This document shows positions 13,080 through 25,079 of a stretch of 64,000 nt of DNA, in pieces. The notes under the pieces were generated by a model that saw only the letters and a program-made list of their open reading frames with translations, was not told the DNA's origin and did not search any database. Position numbers and translations under genes: made by a program. The stretch spans positions 13,766,001-13,830,000 of the forward strand of contig OX485804.1 of NCBI GenBank assembly GCA_950295325.1, given 5' to 3'. Within the stretch, counting starts at the first letter, position 1. Each line of letters starts with the position of its first letter. The DNA comes from Polytrichum commune. Lineage: Eukaryota; Streptophyta; Polytrichopsida; Polytrichales; Polytrichaceae.

Positions 13080-13349
13080 TGAGTTTTCACTATCTTTAAC
13101 AACGGCCCGTAACACCTCTTCCATTCAATTGTGATAGGGTGAGCTTGAAGAGGATGATGGCCCCTACTACCTACCACGACTATTTTCATGCAAATTGATG
13201 GATGAAGGATTGAGCATAGCATCATTATTTACCTTTGTGTCCAAAGAGCAAGGTAATCCTCACACTTATACACACAAGTAAGGTAGGAGCACCTTAAACC
13301 AAGTCATCCCCAAGGACCAACACCCTTGAAATCTTGCATAATAACTACA

Positions 13350-14100
13350 TGCCATTTACAAGAATGTTTGGCATGTGAACATCATGCCAAGGTTTTGGGC
13401 GACAACGTAATTTTCACTTCAAGAAATTATATTGTTTCAATATCGGGGGGGGGGGGGTGTTCTACACGAGATTTTGTTTTCTTTCTTTTTTTGGTTCATC
13501 TGGCTACCACATGTATGCCAAATATCTTAACTTCTCAATTTGAGATTCTACTACCTTACATCTATCATCGCAACAATGGATAGGTGGTTGAGGCTAAGAC
13601 TTTGTGGTGTTTATTTAAACTCGTCCACCGGGAAGGTGATAACACAGGGAGCTAATCTATACCCCACAAAGAAGGCGATAACATGGGGAGCTAATCTATA
13701 GACTACATGACTCTGGTTATGCGAATGTTCGCCAAGTGAACATCATGCCCCTCTGACAGTTTTGGGTGACAACATAATTTTCACTCCAAGAAATTGTAAT
13801 GTTTCAATACTGGGGGGAATTTTTTTTTGGGGGGGGGAGGGGTCTACATGAGTTTTTTTTTTTTTTTTTCTCTCCCTTTCTTTTCATCAGTTCATTCTGT
13901 TACCACATGTATGCCAAATACCTTAACTTCTCAATGCAGGGTGCTATTACCTTACATGTATCATCGCAACAAATGGATGAGTGATCGGAGCCATAACTTC
14001 GTGGTGTCATTTTTAACACGTCCATTGGGAAGGTGATAACATAGGGAACTAATCTACAACCCACAAGTTCTTCTTTGTAGACTGCATGACTCCGCAAATG
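13350..14100 (+). repeat. Tandem duplication, two units of ~360-395 bp
   Basis: Unit 1 (about 13350-13712) and unit 2 (about 13713-14100) share GTGAACATCATGCC, TAATTTTCACT, AAGAAATT, a poly-G run, CCACATGTATGCCAAATA and GGGAAGGTGATAACA. The G run (13445-13457; 13826-13842) sits at the same place in each. No coding capacity. Confidence 0.8.
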
Positions 14101-14508
14101 ACACAAACAAACAAAAAGAAACCCTAAATTCATCTCATAGACACAAGTCTAAAAGAGTCTCTTCATCCATAATGAATGAATTTTTATATCCACCACGAAC
14201 ATCGAAACAACAACTGGGAGTTTCATCCTTTAGTACGTAGTAGTACAATTAAAACTTAGTGGCCACGCTATATTGTGTTCTAGAGGTGGAAATTTCTTGG
14301 TCCCGGTGTGCGGGTGTGTCCACATAATCTAACTAAAGTTTTAAAATGAGGCACGCAAAGAATTTGTTGACTTATGAGAGCCGTCATTTTGGGCACAACA
14401 AATTAAAGGGGGGGTTGGAAAGAACGGTCCTTGACCACGTTTTATTCTCATCGGAAGTCCTTGTGTGTGGTTGACGTGGTAAACTTGCGGATCTTCCTAA
14501 CTTATAGC

Positions 14509-14962
14509 TACACTTAATGTTGTATTTAGTGTCATATGGTATTTTATGTCACTAAATATGATACTTTCTATGAATAAATTCATACATATTGTCATCTCAA
14601 AGTTACTCTTAAGTTCACTCACTGCACAAAAACCATACCCTACTCCTACATGGTTGTTGATGTGTAGTTGCATGCTTGCTTTTGCTTCCCCGCTCTTTTG
14701 TGGCATAATGTATGAAATCCATACCAATTATTGAAATGAGGTTTGGTATATTTTAAATTCTAAAAGCTCTGTAATGAATATATTGTCATGGATGATTGAA
14801 ATTCGGATAAAAAATCATCGTAACATTATAGTTTTAACAAGGGATCGACCAAAAAAATGGTTAGGTTTACAAATAGTGTTGGTGATATAACACGTGTGGT
14901 TTACAATTAGTATTGAGCAAGGCAAATAGATATGGTGACACCAACTACAACATTTGATGTAG
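14509..14962. mobile_element. MITE related to the 26.47-kb element, inverted orientation
   Basis: Left end CTACACTTAATGTTGTATTT and right end (reverse complement) CTACATCAAATGTTGTAGTT, both near a GTGTCA block. Its interior, reversed, aligns with the 26.47-kb and 8.85-kb copies. Ends approximate. Confidence 0.6.
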
Positions 14963-16284
14963 TGCCTGGCCTAGGACAAGTGACCCTATGCGTGGGCCAA
15001 AGCATGGTAAAGTGAACAAAACTTGTACCCTATCAGTTTAGAGGGGCAACTAGCCACATTTCCTAGTTATATAACTCATGATGATTCAGGTCAAGCTTAC
15101 TAATAAGGATGTTTTCATAATTATTTTTGCAAAATATGTTATTTACATTTATAGAAGTAGATTCTAAAGTTTGTAGAATCTATTTCCATAATTATTGGTT
15201 TTCTAAAAGTGAAAGTGAACATACCTTAAGAAAATGAATTTTACCTCAAAAACATTTACACACTAACATACAACATGATCTTCCCGAACACTTCGATCAT
15301 AGACAAAAAATCATAACAAAGTTTGTGTAGGTTTTAGCTCACTCAATTTAGGAAGTACTTCTTAAGTACCTCCACAACATTAATGAGGCACGCAATTTGT
15401 ACTTTATATAGTTCAAACCCATCGAGGGGCTTCATGGTCTCGAAATGACATCTTATATAGAATTGGGTCTACTTCCCTTACTGTATGAAAAATGCATCAC
15501 AATTGAAGGGTGTCCCACTTTTCTTGTTCGCTTTACCATGCTTTGACCCATGTAGGAATCCCTATCATAGTGGGCATGCTCATCATGTACACTAAAATGT
15601 CCTATTCGTGTGGGTTACCATGTAAAGTTACATATTGCTATAACCTTCTATGAAGACTATCATGTTTTACTCAAAACAAGACAAATTACTTCACTGATAA
15701 TCATAATTAGTGAGGGAGGGTTAATAGTGAGTGTGGGAAGTTAGTGAAGGTCTTTACGCTATGAAAATAGTGCCACCAAAAGATCTACGAAGCATTGTTC
15801 ATCCCAACACTAGTCATTAAGAATACTATTCATAACAACATTGATCACTGAAAGCACCCGCACTTGGTACTAATCATTAACAAACATGTGTCTCCATATA
15901 AATTTTCTTATATCACTCTCTAAGCACTTCAGAGCACGCATTAATTTTCTCGAATCTTTGCAAAATGAGCATACATTCATGAATTTAATGTCACTCGGTA
16001 AGAATTTCAATCGAAAATGTTGTTGAGATTTTGACTGAATAGTGTGTGCTTTGGGAATTGATATCATCATCACTAATTGGGATAATCAGTGTAGTATGCA
16101 AGTTAAAGGACGTGAAATAACTTACTTGGTAAAATCTAATAATCTAAATCAAGAGTTATAGTAACCTGTAACTCCGGACGATAATGCACACTAATTAGAC
16201 TATTTATTGCCATGCTAATGGTTCATTCTCAAACCCAAATTGTTGATGTCCGTGTGAAGTTTTTCTTTCCCTTCCATATTTTTA

Positions 16285-16772
16285 GGGCCACTTCACACAC
16301 AAGACTGAGAGCCCGTGACCATTACACTTCAAGCACTCTCATTGGTGGAAAAGGCGGAGCCGGTCCAAGTTCGCTTTACACTACGCTTGAGGGACCAACT
16401 GAGTATGTGAATGCAAGATGGATGGTAAAGTCTACATGGATTCCTACATGGCATTGAATGGATCATGTTTCATGGTCACTTGGATTGTTTTCAAACACCA
16501 CCTCTTGGAGGCAGGCCTAACACAAAACCAGGAGACCATGGGACTTTGAACGCTCACAATCATTGATTTATTCTATGAGGACCTGCATGGATAGAAATCA
16601 ATTGAAATAGCATTTGATTGAAGGCCCAATCACATATGACTTCACACTACACTTGAAAGTCCGTGACCACGCTAGATGATTTTGGAGGTGTGTTGAGACC
16701 GCCTTTGGACACTTTCTTTTGGGCTCTCACAATTACATGGTCACGGCTCTTGGCTCGTGTGTGAAGTGGCTC
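16285..16772 (-). mobile_element. PIF/Harbinger-like MITE, ~500-bp family, copy 3
   Basis: A 488-bp copy in the opposite orientation to those at 1.66 and 6.27 kb. Its left end is GGGCCACTTCACACAC after TTA; its right end is GTGTGTGAAGTGGCTC before TAA. The inner blocks (CCATTACACTTCAAGCACTC, GGTCCAAGTTCGC) match the other copies. Confidence 0.87.
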
Positions 16773-17840
16773 TAAGTACACACGCAATGGCTTGCGTTTT
16801 AATCTCTTCCAAGGAAGGACCACCTCCTCCCAGGCCTTTTACCCAATGTGGATTGACTTGGCCCCCCTCACAATTGCAAATAGTTAACCTATTTTATGAA
16901 TAATTATTGGCTTGAATCATGGTCAACCTTGCTAAGCTCAATGTACCGTAGAGGGCTAGCTAATTTGACCAACATATTTTTTTCCCCTCAAATTTGGCAC
17001 GTGGCATGCTCACATTTGTCACGACCTACTTGTATCCCATGTGGAAGCTACATTCCGGTACATGTAACAATGACTTAGCGAGTCATGTGTAGTATGTGGG
17101 TGTTATTTTGGTTCCTCTTCCTAATCGGACCCTATAATTGATTGATATGTGATTCAGTGAGGATCAAAGAGCAAACAACGTAAACACACGTGTTTTAAAG
17201 AGATTGGGCTTACCTTCGAATCTTGTTAACTCCTCTACATTTCATAGAGAACACAATTGGAAGGACCTATGTATTCAGTTAAGGAGTCAACAAATGTGCA
17301 CTTTTAATAACCATAACTATGTAAGGAAGGTCCAATTTTCAAATATTTTTGTTGATGCTTCGTCGTGGTTTTGCCAATGTAACACAAGTTTTCTTTTCTT
17401 TTGTTTAAATCTATTGGCAAAAGTTAGAGAACATGAAAAATGAACCAAACAACACCCACATACCTTATACTAAAGAAAATGTTTCTCCATAAGAAGCTTT
17501 GTTGCCGCTTATGAAGGTGTTGCCGACTAGATACAAGGACGATTCCTTTCACAAATAATCTCCCTTGGGAATGGGATTCGCATCGGTTCTACAAAGCTAG
17601 GTGCTAATGTACGAAGATGTTATTTGGTTTGTTTTCCATGTTCTCCAACCTCTAAAAATTAAGTTTTTTCACAAAGAAACATGTGTTGCATTAACACATC
17701 TACAAGCCAAAAAAGAAGAAGAATGAAAATCGGAACTCTCATGATTTAGTTATGATTTTCAAAAGTGCAAGTTTGTTGATTTTATAATCGAGTGCATATG
17801 TCCTCTCAATTGTGTTCACGATTGAGTGTGAAGTTGTAGT

Positions 17841-17910
17841 TTGGCATTACGAACAGACACTTTATCCACACCGGCCCCTTGCTAAAAAGGGACCGGAGTT
17901 TCTATCTATC
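17841..17910 (+). mobile_element. 5'-truncated copy of the same SINE (12-bp target duplication)
   Basis: These 70 bp match the 3' end of the SINE at 12.7 kb (CATTACGAACA, ACTTTAT, CCGGCCCCTTGCT, TTTCTATCTATC). They are flanked by perfect 12-bp duplications, TGAAGTTGTAGT (17829-17840 and 17911-17922). Truncation at the 5' end with an intact 3' end is typical of interrupted target-primed reverse transcription. Confidence 0.85.
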
Positions 17911-18400
17911 TGAAGTTGTAGTCCAATATTTCTTAACACATGTGTCTTTAAGGTGTTCTTTGTTTCTTACTAAACCAAACACCAATCGAATGTAGGGGTC
18001 AAATTAGGAAAAGTAATGAACACCGACATACCGTAGTCCATCAACTTTTGCCTTCTTTCAAGGTGGTCTCCGCTAAAATAATAATATGATAACTAAGCTA
18101 GGGTTGGGGCACCTCCACATGTAGTAGGTGTCACGCTAGCTGAGATATGTTGGTAAGGGCTCAATGAGAGAGAAAGTTGGGCATTTGTTGAGTGGATCTA
18201 TGCTTATATTCAAGCATATTCTCTAGAAGCCAAAATTTTGGCTTTTTCGTTGAGGCCGAAGGTTTTTGAAAATTGCACCAAATAAATAAAAAATATTTTT
18301 GATTTATTTGAGAAAAAGAAGAAGTAAAACTTTTTTCTTTTTTAATTTTTTCGTTTCTCCTTTTCGCTAAGCCAAGCCATTCCAGCAATGGAACAGCTTA

Positions 18401-18560
18401 GGGGCCGATATGATGATTGGTTTAGGTACCAATTTTTGGGCTAATTCCCTTTTTATACTACCAAAAAATGAAATTCTTGCCGAATCTGAGTTTGCTACTG
18501 CAACAATTATCAAATTAAATCCTATTTTATTTAGTACTTTAGGTGCTTTTATAGCAAACA
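18401..18560 (+). pseudogene. nad5: Nuclear insertion of mitochondrial nad5 (NUMT fragment)
   Basis: Reading + from 18407, the frame gives [29 protein letters not shown] and FSTLGAFIA. These match the strongly conserved C-terminal part of plant mitochondrial NADH dehydrogenase subunit 5 (complex I). The match breaks off after GAFIA, at a stop codon about 18564-18566. Only about 50 codons are present, flanked by nuclear repeat DNA, so this is a transferred organelle fragment and not a gene. It shows a few likely replacement changes, such as ATATI where plants usually have ATPTI. The 180 bp to its left (18220-18400) may also be organellar, but I cannot confirm that. Confidence 0.82.
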
Positions 18561-19460
18561 ATACATAAGCATAGATTTGAACAATGCATCCTCTTGTTCA
18601 AAGGCCAAACTATTTTTCCACATATCTATGCACCTTTCAAAACCCAGGAGGGTGGGTGGGACCATCCCTCATGGCCATATCGTTGCATAGTTGTCATCAT
18701 ACTCTAATAAACATCTCATCTAGGTATATACTTTAACAAATTAAACCATTGAGTATCAAACTACTAAGGTTGAAATGTTTGCACCCTTACATAATATGTT
18801 GCATTCCATAGCTAATACATGCATTGTCAAACTCAAAATGCATCCTAAGACGCTTGCCAAATAGATTTCAAGGTTCAAACGCTATTCAAAACTGTCATGC
18901 ATTCCACATTACTTTGCGGAATATCTATACATTATACACACACTATTCTTGAAAGAAGATGGTATATATAACCTAAGAGAGCCGTCAAATTTGTGAAGGG
19001 TTTGCCTCACTTGTGCCCATGCCAGTAACCAAATCCAAAGAGAGGGTTAGTAACGTACACGAGGTGAATAACAACAAAACCCAATTGTTATCTATGTCAC
19101 ACAAACAATTACGGCATAACCATATATTTTGTATCAATGCATACCCAATATTATCATTGAGTATTTTACCTAATCCTTAGCCATTTGAAATTTATGTGTC
19201 CAAAACTTGAGGTAGTTTACATGCACTTCCCATGAGCCCACACACTTCACACTAAACCTCAAAGTTACTTAGGGTAAATTGCCACTGCGGCTTAACCTTG
19301 GAAAGGAGGTTCCCATGTCTCCTTCCTCTTAATATAGGATTAGGTAAACATCCTTGTCCGTAGATGCATATTGTTGGATCTATGGTGGACATTTTCTAAA
19401 CAAACCTTTTCAAACCCTAAAGTAGATAATCCTTTGGGGTTATGTTTTAAGGTTGTGCTA

Positions 19461-19797
19461 CACTAAATAGGTAGATTAATGTTAGATGAAGATTAGTGTT
19501 AGATGCAATAGTTACCTAAAACACTAATTGTCAACTGATATTACAATTAGTGTTTGAATAGGGTTTGAACAAATTATACCTTTTACGAGGTTCTCATATT
19601 CTTCTTCCTTCAATTCTTCATTCCAAGATTTACAAAAATCATCTAACACTAAATGCGCTCATGTAAATATTTAAAGTTACTACTTGGTACAAATAGTGTT
19701 AGAGTTGACATTTAGTGTTCTAACACTATAGAGACAATTTACATTTAGCGTTTTCGTCGACTATTAGTGTTTCCAACACTAATCTACCTATTTAGTG
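19461..19797. mobile_element. CACTAAA-ended MITE (337 bp, TA-flanked), copy 1
   Basis: The first 18 bp, CACTAAATAGGTAGATTA, are a perfect inverted repeat with the right end; the match extends to about 25 bp with two differences. TA flanks both ends. The interior is full of TTAGTGTT and its complement. A 335-bp relative is at 63377-63711. Confidence 0.85.
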
Positions 19798-20275
19798 TAG
19801 TCTTCTAAGGCAAAGTAAAAACATAGGAGAGAGAGAGAGGTCAACCTGGTTATTTGTTGTGAGGGTTTTGTAATAGGTGAGGCCCTCAAGACATGACATT
19901 AACAGAAAGAAGGGCCCTCCGAGGGTGGAGCCTCATTGGGGGGACTTATTTTTGACGATGTCTTGTCTCGAGGGCCTCACTACACGTAGAGACTTGGCTA
20001 TAATTTCTAGGTGTTGCCACACTTAATAGGAAATTACAATGCCGCCGGTACGTGGTTAATTAGCCTTGAGTGTCCACATCCAAGTGGTATCCTTTGATTG
20101 TTGGTTGCTATAAATGTTTTTATAATCTTTGAAGTTTTAAGAGGTCCGGAATGGGTCTCAAAGCATCGTATGGAGGTGTTCAAGGTTGCTTATTTATATT
20201 TAATTATAAATTTTATCAAAGTGAATGCACGATAATTAGTCCGTTTATCAATCATAGTTTCCAACTAGATAATGC

Positions 20276-20816
20276 ATACCGTAGCTCTCTAGTAGCTTGG
20301 GCACCTTTCTGCCTAATAATTACTTAAAGTGCAAATGTAAGTTAGGCAACCCATAAAATGTATATTCTAAAACTGGGAAGATTCAAAAAGTAATTTAAAA
20401 TAAGTTAGACGTTCATCCAAGTTATTTCTATAATCTAGTTATGGTTTTCCTAACTTCATCTATGACAACTACGATTAACCCAAATACTTCCATTAACCAA
20501 CATTCCTTACCCTAAAGTTTGTCTTTTACTTGTATGTCGGGGTTTTGCTTGGCAACACATTTTGCTTTGTGGAGCAAATTCATGCTTGTATCGTTGTTAA
20601 ACCATGAGTGGGATTGATGCCGCTATTGAAGTTATTTTGTGCTACTTTGTTGGGTTCTAGTGAATCTCACTTGCATTATTATGATTTTAGGCACTCTTTA
20701 ATTTTTAATTTTTAATTTTTTTTGGGGGGCGGAGCCACTCAATGAAATTTATTTCCCATAAATTTTGGCACCTTCAAAAATTAATTATTTTATGCCCAAG
20801 CTGCTAGAGAGCTACA
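20276..20816. mobile_element. TIR element with GCTCTCTAG ends, copy 1
   Basis: Left end GCTCTCTAGTAGCTTGGGCA, right end TGCCCAAGCTGCTAGAGAGC (one mismatch over 20 bp), TA at both edges. An opposite-orientation relative is at 30477-30926, sharing the interior AACATTCCTTA, TTTTGCTTGGCAACA and CCCATAAATTT blocks. Superfamily not assigned. Confidence 0.75.
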
Positions 20817-23800
20817 ATATATGCAAAAGATTAGTTAAAGAGAGGTGGGCTCATATAACGATCCGTATTGAATTTCATGCCACATATATGTAAACATCAT
20901 TGTCACTTATGTTTGTATCCTCTATTATTGTCAACATGTCCTTTCTTACAATTATTGTATATTTCAAGACTATTTTTTTTATAAGTGGGTGTAGATAATG
21001 CACTTGCACACTTGAAAAAATTGTAGTGGGCACTTGATGTGGCAACAATTCAAATTTGACCTTTGTCATTTCAAAAGGCATAGAAAGTGTTGTTCCATAT
21101 GCTTTGTTAAGGAGAGCCATAGTTTATGTCATGTGAAAGTCAATTGATTGGACTAATAAAAAAAACTTTATGCGCGTGATGCTTATATACGTATAAATTT
21201 GGCGAATATGGTAAAGAAGAGACTGGTACCACAAAAGATACTGTAACTTTAAACCACATGACTCACTTGCTCATGAAAATTTGTTCTATAACTCTTGGGA
21301 TTCTTTTTTTAGAGTTTATGATGGTTTTAAGTAGAATGATATCGGAGACAGTAAACCTCCAACCTTCTAGGGCCAGGGGTACACCTTTCATTAAATCACA
21401 TGCATTTGCAACATACTTAAATACCCCCTATATGCAAGTTTTTTTGGGTAAAATTTAGCAATATACATACAATTTAAGTGATAAAAATACAATGACAATA
21501 TGTATACATAAGAAAATTAAACATATATACATTCATTGACATAAGTATATAAATAAACTTTTGAATAACAATCAACCCTTGTCATGCAAAATTCTAGCAT
21601 TCCTCAATAAAGTTGTTGAAGACTTTTCATCTCCATGATGACACTCATAAGCATCTAAGTTTGCAATATATGTCATAGAAGCTAATGTAATTACAGTTTC
21701 TAAAGTTTACCATCAAATGATATGTATGATTGTATGTCCGCTTGTTGTTGGTTCCTTTTTTATAACCAATGTAAGCCAGTGTAACATGGGGGGTGCGTTG
21801 TATTAAACACATATGAGTATACATGAGGGCACAAAAGGGGTGTTAATTTCAACTTTGCCATACTATGTGTACACAAGCAACACAAATTACAATCCTTAGT
21901 TGTTAATGAAATTGTAGAGCGGACACTGTGCCACAAAGTGTCTAGGAACTTCAAATGTATTGTAACGACAAAAGTGGCATATTTTGTTATCTTCAAGGAT
22001 ATGGACAGTGGGTCATCGCCAAGTTTCAATGGCGAGTCTATATTTTGAGTTGTGGTAAGCAACGATGATTTTTGGGTTGGGATGGTTGCTTCAGTATACA
22101 CCCTACATAATTGCATTAAACTTTTGCATTAACTGAAGAAAAATATATGCAAATATGAAAATCCCTCCAAGTTGTTTTATATGTACTTCTCCTCGCCATC
22201 GAACTTACCAAACGCTTACCACATATTCATTCATCTTTACAAACATCCTCAACAACATACACCTAATTCTCAATCATAATTGCTACCCCTCCTCCCACAC
22301 AATCATTTGAACAAACTTCTTATTGCCCATATTAATGTGGTAATCGAATATACCTTCTCTCATAACATTCTTTTTTTTGGCAGAAATTGAAAATTCAATT
22401 ACAGGATGAACCTAAAATACAACCAGCCCAGCCGAAACAACACATCCCGAGTGGAAATCAAAAAATAATCTTCTCTCATAACATCACCATTCGTAATGTT
22501 TGCACACAAACATGCATCTCTAGAGATGATGAGGACAATAAACTCGACAAAAAGGTGCCTAAGAAGCTTGGATTTTTGTCACCCCTTCTATCGTATTGGC
22601 CACACGAGCCATATTGGTCGTCCATCCCTCCATCCCTCCATCCCTCCCACCTCCATCATCCATGATGGTTCTTGTGTAACCTCGAACATTATATCGAGAA
22701 GAAGAAAAATATGTAAGAGCACTCATATTGTTTGCCACCAACACATATATCCATATGTAAATAGATGGTTATCCAACACCCATCTCCACTACATATGGTA
22801 TAACTCATTTTTAGACCCACCTTAAATGATCAATGCCCAATCTACACATGTCCATTATCAACACATACTCATAAATAATATCTCCCCATTGTCTAACATA
22901 TGCACCTTGATTTTTTGACAATTGTATCCACTTACTATCATGTTGCACAAATTGTCATACATATTGTCCAAATCAACCAACGTGACAAAGTTGTCCATGC
23001 GTTGGTTGACACCCTTCTTTCCCACCCTACAATGCAATGCTCTGAAGTACTAAATGTTGGTCACTTCAAGGACCACAAACCCATAAACAACATCCCCTAC
23101 CTTGTTCATGCCACCTCCATTGTTGCAGATGCCTAGCTCGTTTGTGGCCTCATCGCCTTTGTATCCAAGTCACCCATCCATGGCCAGACCCCCAATTCTC
23201 ATCCAATTATATCTTTAATGTGCAACTCACTATCATATATTTGCTTACTACAACGATTGATTCTCTGATCACCAACAACCGCAAGTTGACAAAGATGTCA
23301 TCCTCCACACCCTTCCCCCAAAATCATCATCACCGTATTCATTTGGGGCACCATCCACAACCCAACCTCTCTATGCCTCCTTGACCTTAAAATTCATGCC
23401 ACCAAGGTACACAAACTTATGGAAATCTTCTCACATTTTTTCTATCAAACACTTAACCCATATCATCTTTAACACACGCAAACCGAACCCAAAAAAAAAA
23501 AACATACAACATTCCCTTTGAATTAATCTCTTGACCAACACAATCCACCTATTGCAAATAGGTGTTAGGCCACCTCAAGTATTTTCAGCCAACTAAGGAT
23601 GTTTTGATGTTAATGCGGAGAGGTGTAAAAACAAAGGAATTTTTCTCACCATCGTTTCTATACAAATCCATACTTTGTTTACATGTGTTGAGTTCAATAA
23701 TACACCATTAAAAATGCTAAAAAAAACACCAACACATTCACTTTACGACCCCCACAAATGCCACGTTTTAATTTTTAGGGTCTTTGCTATGGAATTGGAT

Positions 23801-24929
23801 ATTGTTTGGGTCAAATTCCAATTTTTTGATTTATGTACATGCGGACCTCAAAATCTAGATCCCAAATGATAAATATCACATAAAGAATACAACAAACAAC
23901 TTTAAAAAATTGGTGCATAAACACAAAAATCAAGGAATGTATGGCCCCCAAAATAACACCCTAACCCCCCCCCCCCACCCCCTAAATGAGGCCTAAACCA
24001 ACCAATCGGGGGAGAAAATATACCGTAACACCATAGCAGGTTCGCCGCCTGCCGCACGAATATTTAATTTTTTTGAAAAAAGAAGGTTCACGTTCCAAAA
24101 ATAGATTTTTTTGAAATTCGTCTTCTCATTTATTGGATTAAAAATCATTCATGTTTAGGGTGGGAAAGATGTGCAGAAATTCCATCCTAATTGTGTTTTT
24201 TATCCATTTATGGCGGCCCAACTTGTTTAAACCTAAGTCATTACCCTAATCATGATTTTATGTCTTTTCGTTTTTATCACAGTATAATTTGAGAGTTATT
24301 CGTTTCTCTTTGCCTGTAATTTATGTTTTTTTATGTTTTTTTTTGGGGGAATTATTTATGAACGAACTTGCTATGGTGTTACGGTACTAGAAATTCTAAC
24401 CATGGTACATTTTCAATTCTCCTAGGTCTCATGTATGGTCCAATTTGAAAAAAGAAAAAGAAAATATTATGGATACCGAATCTTATATCACCCAATGTAC
24501 TAGCTATCAATTAACATGGGTCAAATTGAATCAATAAATGATCTAAAAACTCACAAATTAAACATGCATTTTGGCACGTATGGCTCCATAAGGACTTAGG
24601 GATTCTTGGACTATTATTGGAAGTGGAAATCTCCAAGGGTAATAGGTTGAGTTGCATATTTCACAAATCCACATTCTATGCCTGAATTGGTTTCGCTAGG
24701 GTATCTACACAAGACCAACATGTATTGACCACAAACCTAGAACGTCGTGTTTGTATTACTTTAGACACACCTTCATAACATTGTTGAGCTCCTTATGAGA
24801 TCACCCTTAAATGTAGTATCCAAAGCCATTGGAACAAAAATACAAACCGAAACTGAGCATTCGTGTTGAATATGGTAAGTGACCTAATAAGTTTGTTGTT
24901 TGTTTTTGTTTTTGGAACACAAGAGGCGC
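20817..24929. other. No supported gene
   Basis: Apart from the short repeat at 22.37 kb, this 4-kb stretch shows only small ORFs without recognisable motifs, a C-rich run near 23964-23976, and AT-rich DNA. Confidence 0.45.
22370..22465. repeat. Short dispersed repeat next to poly-T, copy 2
   Basis: TTTTTTTTGGCAGAAATTG, AATTCAATTACAGGATGAACC, AAAATACAACCAGCCCAG; partner of 5130-5225. Confidence 0.5.
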
Positions 24930-25075
24930 TTGACCACCTGGCTAGTCTTTTTGTCAAGCAGAGAGACGATTTCATGGCAAGGAATCGAACCGCCAACCAC
25001 TTCGTTTGGTTTGGGTACCTCTCCACCATCATCCAGTATAGTTTAGGGTCATCTCATACCATACCCTAATAGGTT
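24930..25075 (-). mobile_element. tRNA-derived SINE-like repeat, family 2, copy A
   Basis: On the minus strand, an A-box TGGTGGAGAGG (25028-25018) fits TRGYNNARNNG exactly, and a B-box GTTCGATTC (24990-24982) fits GWTCRANNC exactly, about 27 bp apart. This is the layout of a Pol III internal promoter. The sequence is not a complete tRNA by eye: no full cloverleaf was found. A related copy lies at 4296-4420. Element ends are approximate. Confidence 0.6.
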
Positions 25076-25079
25076 TGAT

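Noticed and set aside
19461-19797. CACTA-superfamily transposon
   Set aside because: Ends start CACTA, but the flanks are TA on both sides and no 3-bp duplication is seen; length and palindromic ends fit a TA-targeting MITE better.
22496-22825. ORFs of 92-109 codons near 22.4-22.8 kb
   Set aside because: Contain a CCATCCCTC microsatellite; no domain.
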